This document shows positions 45,091 to 48,799 of a stretch of DNA of 48,799 nt, in pieces. The stretch lies in the NCBI RefSeq assembly GCF_002885955.2, contig NZ_POQS01000003.1, positions 34,394 through 83,192 of the forward strand, written 5' to 3'. The position numbers and the translations under genes are program-made. The notes under the pieces are model-generated. The model saw only the letters and a list, made by a program, of their open reading frames with translations, made no database searches and had not been told where the DNA came from. The DNA is from Achromobacter pulmonis. Its GTDB lineage: Bacteria; Pseudomonadota; Gammaproteobacteria; Burkholderiales; Burkholderiaceae_B. Position 1 is the first letter of the stretch; each line of letters opens with the position of its first letter.

Positions 45091-47514
45091 TCAGTACTTC
45101 GCCCGCAGATTCAGCATCACGCTGCGCGGCTCGCCATAGTAGTTCGACCCATACGCCGCCCACACGCGCTGGTAATAGACCTTGTCGAACAGGTTGTTCA
45201 CGGTCAGCGTGGCGTCCAGGTGCTTGTTGAAGCGGTAGCCGGCTTGCGCGGACACGGTGGTGTACGGGCGCTGCTCGAACTTCACCGGACCGTTCATGCG
45301 GTACATGCTGCTGACGCTGCGCAGGCCCGCGCCCAGCGACAGGCCTTCGAGCGCGCCGGTGGCGAAGGTGTACTTGGTCCACAGGTTGAAGGTGTGGCGC
45401 GGCGTGATGAAGGCGTATTGCTGCGACTTCTGTTCCTCGGTGCCCTTCAAGGTCTTGGTGGCGGTGTAGGCGTAGCCGGCGGTGATGTCCCAGCCCGGCG
45501 CGGGGCTGCCGCTGATTTCGGCTTCGAAGCCCTGGCTGCGCATTTTGCCGGCCGCCATCGAGAACAGCGGATTGTCGGGGTCGGTCATGGCGCGGTTTTC
45601 GTCTTCCATGCGAAACAGCGCTGCATGCGCGTTCAGGCGCTTGTCCAGGAATTCGCCCTTGAGGCCGATCTCGACCTGTTTGCCGGTGCGCGGGTCCAGC
45701 AGCTGGCCGTTGACGTCGGTGACGGTCTGCGGCGTGAAGATGCTGGTGTAGCTGGCGTACGCCGACACCTGCTCGTTGAGGTCGACGACCAGCCCCAGGT
45801 AGGGCGTGAATTTGCCGTCGATGTCGCTCTTGGTGTTGGTGAACTGGTTGAAGTAGGCGTTGCGGTTCTGGGTGCGGTTCTGCCACCAGGTCAGGCGCCC
45901 GCCGGCGATGAGGGTGGCGGCGTCGGCCACGCGCAGGTTGGTGCGCGCATACAGGCCGTACTGCTCGGTCTTGCCGTCGTTGCCGTTGGTGAACTGGTAG
46001 TCCGGCTTGGGGATGTCGTTGTCGGGATGGTAGAGATTGATGTCGGCGTTGTCGCCGCCGCCATAGCGGAAGTTCTTGTGGATGTTGCGGTAGTCGGCGC
46101 CCACGATCAGTTCGTGTTCGCGGCCGAAGGCCTGGAACGGCGTGGCCACGAAGGCGTCCAGGCCGTAGGTCTTCCAGTGGCTGCGGTACTTCCACGAGAC
46201 CAGGCAGGTGTCGCCGGTGACCGGATCGACCGCGCAGTCGGACCAGCCGAATTCGCGGCTGGGTTCGTCCTGTTCGCGGTAGACGCCGCTGACCTTGATG
46301 CGTCCGCCATTGGACAGGCGGTGTTCCACGTCGGCGAAGTATTCGGTGATTTCTTCGGTGATGTGGTTCCAGCTGGGGTCCAGGTTGGTCGAGCGGCGCA
46401 CGTCGAGCAGGCTGCCGTCGGTGTAGCCGGGCAGGCCGAAGAACGGGCGGCCCTTGTATTGCTGGTAGGTGGCGCCGGCGCTGAGCACGGTGTCCGGCGT
46501 GAGGTCGAAGCTCAGCGTGCCGTAGAACAGGGGCTTTTCGGTGTAGACGCCGTCGACGAAGGAGCGCCGGTCGTCATAGGAGGCGACCACGCGGCCGCGC
46601 AGCCGGCCGTCGCTGTCGAGCGGGCCGGTGAGGTCGGCTTCGGCGTAATAGCGGTCCCACGAGCCGGTCATGAGCTGGCCGCCGAAGGCGAATTCCTTTT
46701 GCGCGCGCTTGCGCACCAGGTTGACGGTGCCGCCGGGGTCGCCCGCGCCCTGGAACAGGCCGGACGGGCCGCGCAGCACTTCGATGTGGTCGTAGATGGC
46801 CAGGCCGAAGCCCGAGCTCAGGTCGTTGCCGGTGCTCGCCGGGGTGTTGACGCCGTCGACCTGGATGGTGTCGAGCGCGTAGCCGCGCGAGTAGAAATTG
46901 CCGTGGTTGCCGCCGATGCTGCCGGCCTCGACGGTGATGCCGGTGACCGTGCGCATGGCGTCGTCCAGGTTCACCAGGTTCTGGTCGTCCAGCAGCTGGC
47001 GCGTGACGACGGAGACCGATTGCGGGATCTGGCGCAGGCTTTGTTCGTTCTTGCCCAGGGCGACGGCGGGCGTCGTGTAGGAGCCCGTGCCTTCGGTGGT
47101 GGCGGGATCGTGGCCGGTGACGGTGACGGGCGCCATGGTGGCGGCGTCGGCGTCCGGGGACCCGGCCGGCGTGCGCACCACGAAGCCCGTGGCCGTGGGT
47201 ACGGCGACCAGGCCGCTGCGCATCAGCAGGCGGTTCAGCGCGGCCTGCGCGCTCAGGTTGCCCGAGACGGCGGGCGCCTGCAGGCCGGCGACGGCGTCGG
47301 GACTGAACAGCACCTGCACCTGCGCCTGGCGGCCCAGCGCCACCAGCGCGTCGGCCAGGCTGCCGGCGGGCAGGTCGAAAGCGTGCGTCGGCGCGCTCTG
47401 CGCGTGGGCGACGGACGGCGCGAAGGCCTGGACCGCCAGCGCGGCATGCATGGACAGCGCGCACAGCAGCGCGTAACGGCCGGCGGCGAGCCGGCGGAGA
47501 TGGCGTTGCGCCAT
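45091..47514 (-). CDS. TonB-dependent siderophore receptor with N-terminal signalling domain
   Basis: An 807-residue outer-membrane receptor. After a signal peptide ending in SVAHAQ, a secretin/TonB short domain (about residues 45-115; HAFDLPAGSLADALVALGRQ, then QVQVLFSPDAV) signals to FecR. The plug follows with QIPQSVSVVTRQLLDDQNLVNLDDAM and GAGDPGGTVNLVRKRA, as in ferric-siderophore receptors. The barrel ends YGEPRSVMLNLRAKY, with a terminal aromatic. It should import a ferric siderophore and induce its own synthesis through the FecI/FecR pair upstream. The siderophore cannot be named. A Fur-like site lies about 90 bases before the start. Confidence 0.94.
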   Translation of the reverse strand: MAQRHLRRLAAGRYALLCALSMHAALAVQAFAPSVAHAQSAPTHAFDLPAGSLADALVALGRQAQVQVLFSPDAVAGLQAPAVSGNLSAQAALNRLLMRSGLVAVPTATGFVVRTPAGSPDADAATMAPVTVTGHDPATTEGTGSYTTPAVALGKNEQSLRQIPQSVSVVTRQLLDDQNLVNLDDAMRTVTGITVEAGSIGGNHGNFYSRGYALDTIQVDGVNTPASTGNDLSSGFGLAIYDHIEVLRGPSGLFQGAGDPGGTVNLVRKRAQKEFAFGGQLMTGSWDRYYAEADLTGPLDSDGRLRGRVVASYDDRRSFVDGVYTEKPLFYGTLSFDLTPDTVLSAGATYQQYKGRPFFGLPGYTDGSLLDVRRSTNLDPSWNHITEEITEYFADVEHRLSNGGRIKVSGVYREQDEPSREFGWSDCAVDPVTGDTCLVSWKYRSHWKTYGLDAFVATPFQAFGREHELIVGADYRNIHKNFRYGGGDNADINLYHPDNDIPKPDYQFTNGNDGKTEQYGLYARTNLRVADAATLIAGGRLTWWQNRTQNRNAYFNQFTNTKSDIDGKFTPYLGLVVDLNEQVSAYASYTSIFTPQTVTDVNGQLLDPRTGKQVEIGLKGEFLDKRLNAHAALFRMEDENRAMTDPDNPLFSMAAGKMRSQGFEAEISGSPAPGWDITAGYAYTATKTLKGTEEQKSQQYAFITPRHTFNLWTKYTFATGALEGLSLGAGLRSVSSMYRMNGPVKFEQRPYTTVSAQAGYRFNKHLDATLTVNNLFDKVYYQRVWAAYGSNYYGEPRSVMLNLRAKY

Positions 47515-47602
47515 GGACTTTCCCCAAGTCAAAAAAGCCGATCCAGTAGCGGATCTACACCGGGGAAGACGCGCCAGCCGTCGAAACCCGTACCTGCCGG
47601 AA

Positions 47603-47623
47603 GAAAAATAATTCTCAATTATC
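47603..47623 (-). promoter_or_regulatory. Probable Fur box before the receptor gene
   Basis: On the minus strand the site begins GATAATTGAGAATTATTTTT, close to the Fur consensus of GATAAT and ATTATC-type hexamers. It lies between the fecR stop and the receptor start, so the receptor has its own iron-regulated promoter region. Confidence 0.65.
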
Positions 47624-47635
47624 CGGACGCGGGTT

Positions 47636-48589
47636 TCAGCGGCTGGCGATGACCGCCGAGCCGTCGGGCCGGCGGTCGAGCGTGACGGGCAACAGGCCGG
47701 GCAGCGTGTCCAGCAAGGCGTCGGGCTGGCGCAGGTCCAGCGTGCCGGACAGGCGCAGGCCGCGCGCGCGCTCGTCGGCGAAGCGCACCGGGGCGCCGCG
47801 GTACAGCGCCAGGTAGCCGGCCAGCTGCTGCAGGGTCGCGTCATGCACCACCGCCACGCCGTTCTGCCAGGCGCCGATTTCGCCGGCGGCCACGCGCTGG
47901 CGGTCCAGCAGCCGGCCGTCGGCGCGCGCCAGCAGCACGCTGTCGCCGGCCCGCAGCGTGTGCTGCCTGTGCTCGTCCGCGCCCTCGGCGGCCAGCATTA
48001 CCTGGCCGCTGCGCACGCCCACCTGCAGCATGTCGGGCAGCAGCAGCACGTTGAATTCGGTGCCGATGTCGCGCAGTTCGGCGCCGCCCGCCTGGACCAC
48101 CAGCGGGCGCCGGTCGGGCGCGGCGTCGATGTAGACCTCGCCGCCTTCGATGTCGATGCGGCGCTGCGCCAGCGTGTAGCGCACGCTGACGCGGGTGCCC
48201 ACGTTGGCATGGACGCGGGTGCCGTCGGCCAGCACCAGGCTGCGGGTCCGGGTGGACGCATTGGCCACCGATTCATAGTTCACGGGCAGGTACTGGTAGG
48301 CTAGGCCCGCCGCCAGCAGCAGGGCGGCCAGCGCCCCGCTCCAGCGCAGCAGCGCGGGCCGGCGGGCCGGCCGCGACATGCCGGCCCGCGCGGCGGCCGG
48401 GCGCGGCAAGGCCGCCATGTCTTCCCAGACCTGCGCCAGGCGGTCGTATTCGCGGCGGTGTTGCGGCGATTCGGCCAGCCAGGCCTGAAACGACTGTTCG
48501 GCCTGCGGATCGGACGCGCGTTCGCGGCGGCGCATGAACCATGCGCTCGCGGCCTCTTCGACAGCGGACAGGGAACGGGACCGGATCAT
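47636..48589 (-). CDS. FecR-type anti-sigma / sigma regulator
   Basis: A 317-residue inner-membrane regulator. The N-terminal cytoplasmic DUF4880 region is EEAASAWFMRRRERASDPQA, then FQAWLAESPQHRREYDRLAQVWE. A single membrane segment (WSGALAALLLAAGLAYQYL, about residues 82-100) follows. The periplasmic FecR domain has LADGTRVHANVGTRVSVRYT and RDIGTEFNVLL, then DATLQQLAGYLALYRGAPVRF. It links the receptor signalling domain to the ECF sigma factor. ATG 48587-48589 overlaps the sigma factor stop. Confidence 0.93.
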   Translation of the reverse strand: MIRSRSLSAVEEAASAWFMRRRERASDPQAEQSFQAWLAESPQHRREYDRLAQVWEDMAALPRPAAARAGMSRPARRPALLRWSGALAALLLAAGLAYQYLPVNYESVANASTRTRSLVLADGTRVHANVGTRVSVRYTLAQRRIDIEGGEVYIDAAPDRRPLVVQAGGAELRDIGTEFNVLLLPDMLQVGVRSGQVMLAAEGADEHRQHTLRAGDSVLLARADGRLLDRQRVAAGEIGAWQNGVAVVHDATLQQLAGYLALYRGAPVRFADERARGLRLSGTLDLRQPDALLDTLPGLLPVTLDRRPDGSAVIASR

Positions 48590-48799
48590 GATGCTTCGCC
48601 GTGGACGTGGCGCTTGCAGTGCGCCAACGCCAGTTGCAGGTGCTTTTCCACCGCCCGCACCGAAATGCCCATGCGGCGGGCGATCTCCTCGCAACGCAAT
48701 TCATCATACCGATAAAGCAGGAAGGCCTCGCGCTGGCGCGCGGGCATGGCGTCGATGGCGGCCTGCAGGCGGCGCAGGCGCTGGTTCACGTCGGCACGC
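48586..48799 (-). CDS. FecI-type ECF sigma factor (partial, N-terminus outside window)
   Basis: The last 70 residues of an ECF sigma factor. Region 4 is visible: IDAMPARQREAFLLYRYDEL, then CEEIARRMGISVRAVEKHLQLALAHCKRHV, with the helix-turn-helix that reads the -35 element. Region 2 is cut off by the right edge. ATGA overlap with fecR shows translational coupling. It should drive expression of the receptor gene when the cognate siderophore is bound. Confidence 0.92.
   Translation of the reverse strand, partial: RADVNQRLRRLQAAIDAMPARQREAFLLYRYDELRCEEIARRMGISVRAVEKHLQLALAHCKRHVHGEAS

Noticed and set aside
45220..47652. 810-codon plus-strand open frame opposite the siderophore receptor
   Set aside because: Antisense of a receptor with plug, barrel and STN domain. 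No recognisable protein features in the plus frame.

Overview
The window is GC-rich (about two thirds G+C by eye) and densely packed with genes on both strands. It looks like a chromosomal segment from Bordetella or the closely related Achromobacter (Alcaligenaceae, Betaproteobacteria). The evidence is three solitary Bug-type (tripartite tricarboxylate transporter, TTT) periplasmic binding proteins, the smg/topB/gluQ neighbourhood, and a D-threonine aldolase whose catalytic positions (K59, H347, D349) coincide with those known for the Achromobacter xylosoxidans enzyme. I see no rRNA, tRNA, CRISPR array, prophage or complete insertion sequence. The species assignment is inference.

Layout. 1-1583: end of a BMP-type ABC importer (ATPase and binding protein), cut by the left edge. 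1981-6455: small metabolic genes (DedA-rhodanese fusion, ketopantoate-reductase family, NAD(P)-binding reductase, secreted NTF2-like protein, nucleoside deoxyribosyltransferase) and a TetR regulator with a perfect palindromic operator. 6590-7583: ribB under an FMN riboswitch. 7656-12401: SET-domain methyltransferase, bestrophin, an Lrp/AsnC regulator divergent from a stand-alone acetolactate synthase, and an SDR. 12511-19193: housekeeping block topB, DUF2157/GDYXXLXY membrane fusion, gluQ, smg. 19433-24025: TRAP-TAXI transporter with a REP-like element between its two genes, divergent from D-threonine aldolase. 24096-24958: small stress-type genes (entericidin-like, CsbD-like, proline-rich). 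25002-28488: a Bug protein, an acetylornithine-type aminotransferase, and a Fic protein whose catalytic histidine is glutamine. 28579-33423: Tat-type PhoD phosphatase, class C serine hydrolase and a GAF-LytTR regulator.

33595-41612 holds two catabolic operons, each led by a Bug binding protein. The first is Bug, GntR/HutC regulator, aconitase-like large and small subunits, and a PEP-mutase/isocitrate-lyase family enzyme, with translationally overlapping enzyme genes and an inverted repeat at the promoter. It resembles a 2,3-dimethylmalate dehydratase plus lyase module. The second is a divergent LysR regulator, Bug, 4-oxalomesaconate hydratase (galB) and 4-carboxy-4-hydroxy-2-oxoadipate aldolase (galC), without a ring-cleaving dioxygenase. 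Both look like uptake-sensing plus cleavage modules for branched polycarboxylic acids.

41616-44294 is a lower-GC islet of small, mostly unrecognised genes that also contains a decayed C-terminal stub of a TonB-dependent receptor. The window ends with an SDR and a FecI-FecR-type iron-uptake system: ECF sigma (cut by the right edge), FecR anti-sigma, and a TonB-dependent siderophore receptor with a signalling domain, with a probable Fur box between fecR and the receptor.

The most promising leads are the Bug/GntR/aconitase-like/lyase operon, the His-to-Gln Fic protein with three operator-like half-sites upstream, and the lrp ribosome-binding site placed in the loop of a perfect inverted repeat.
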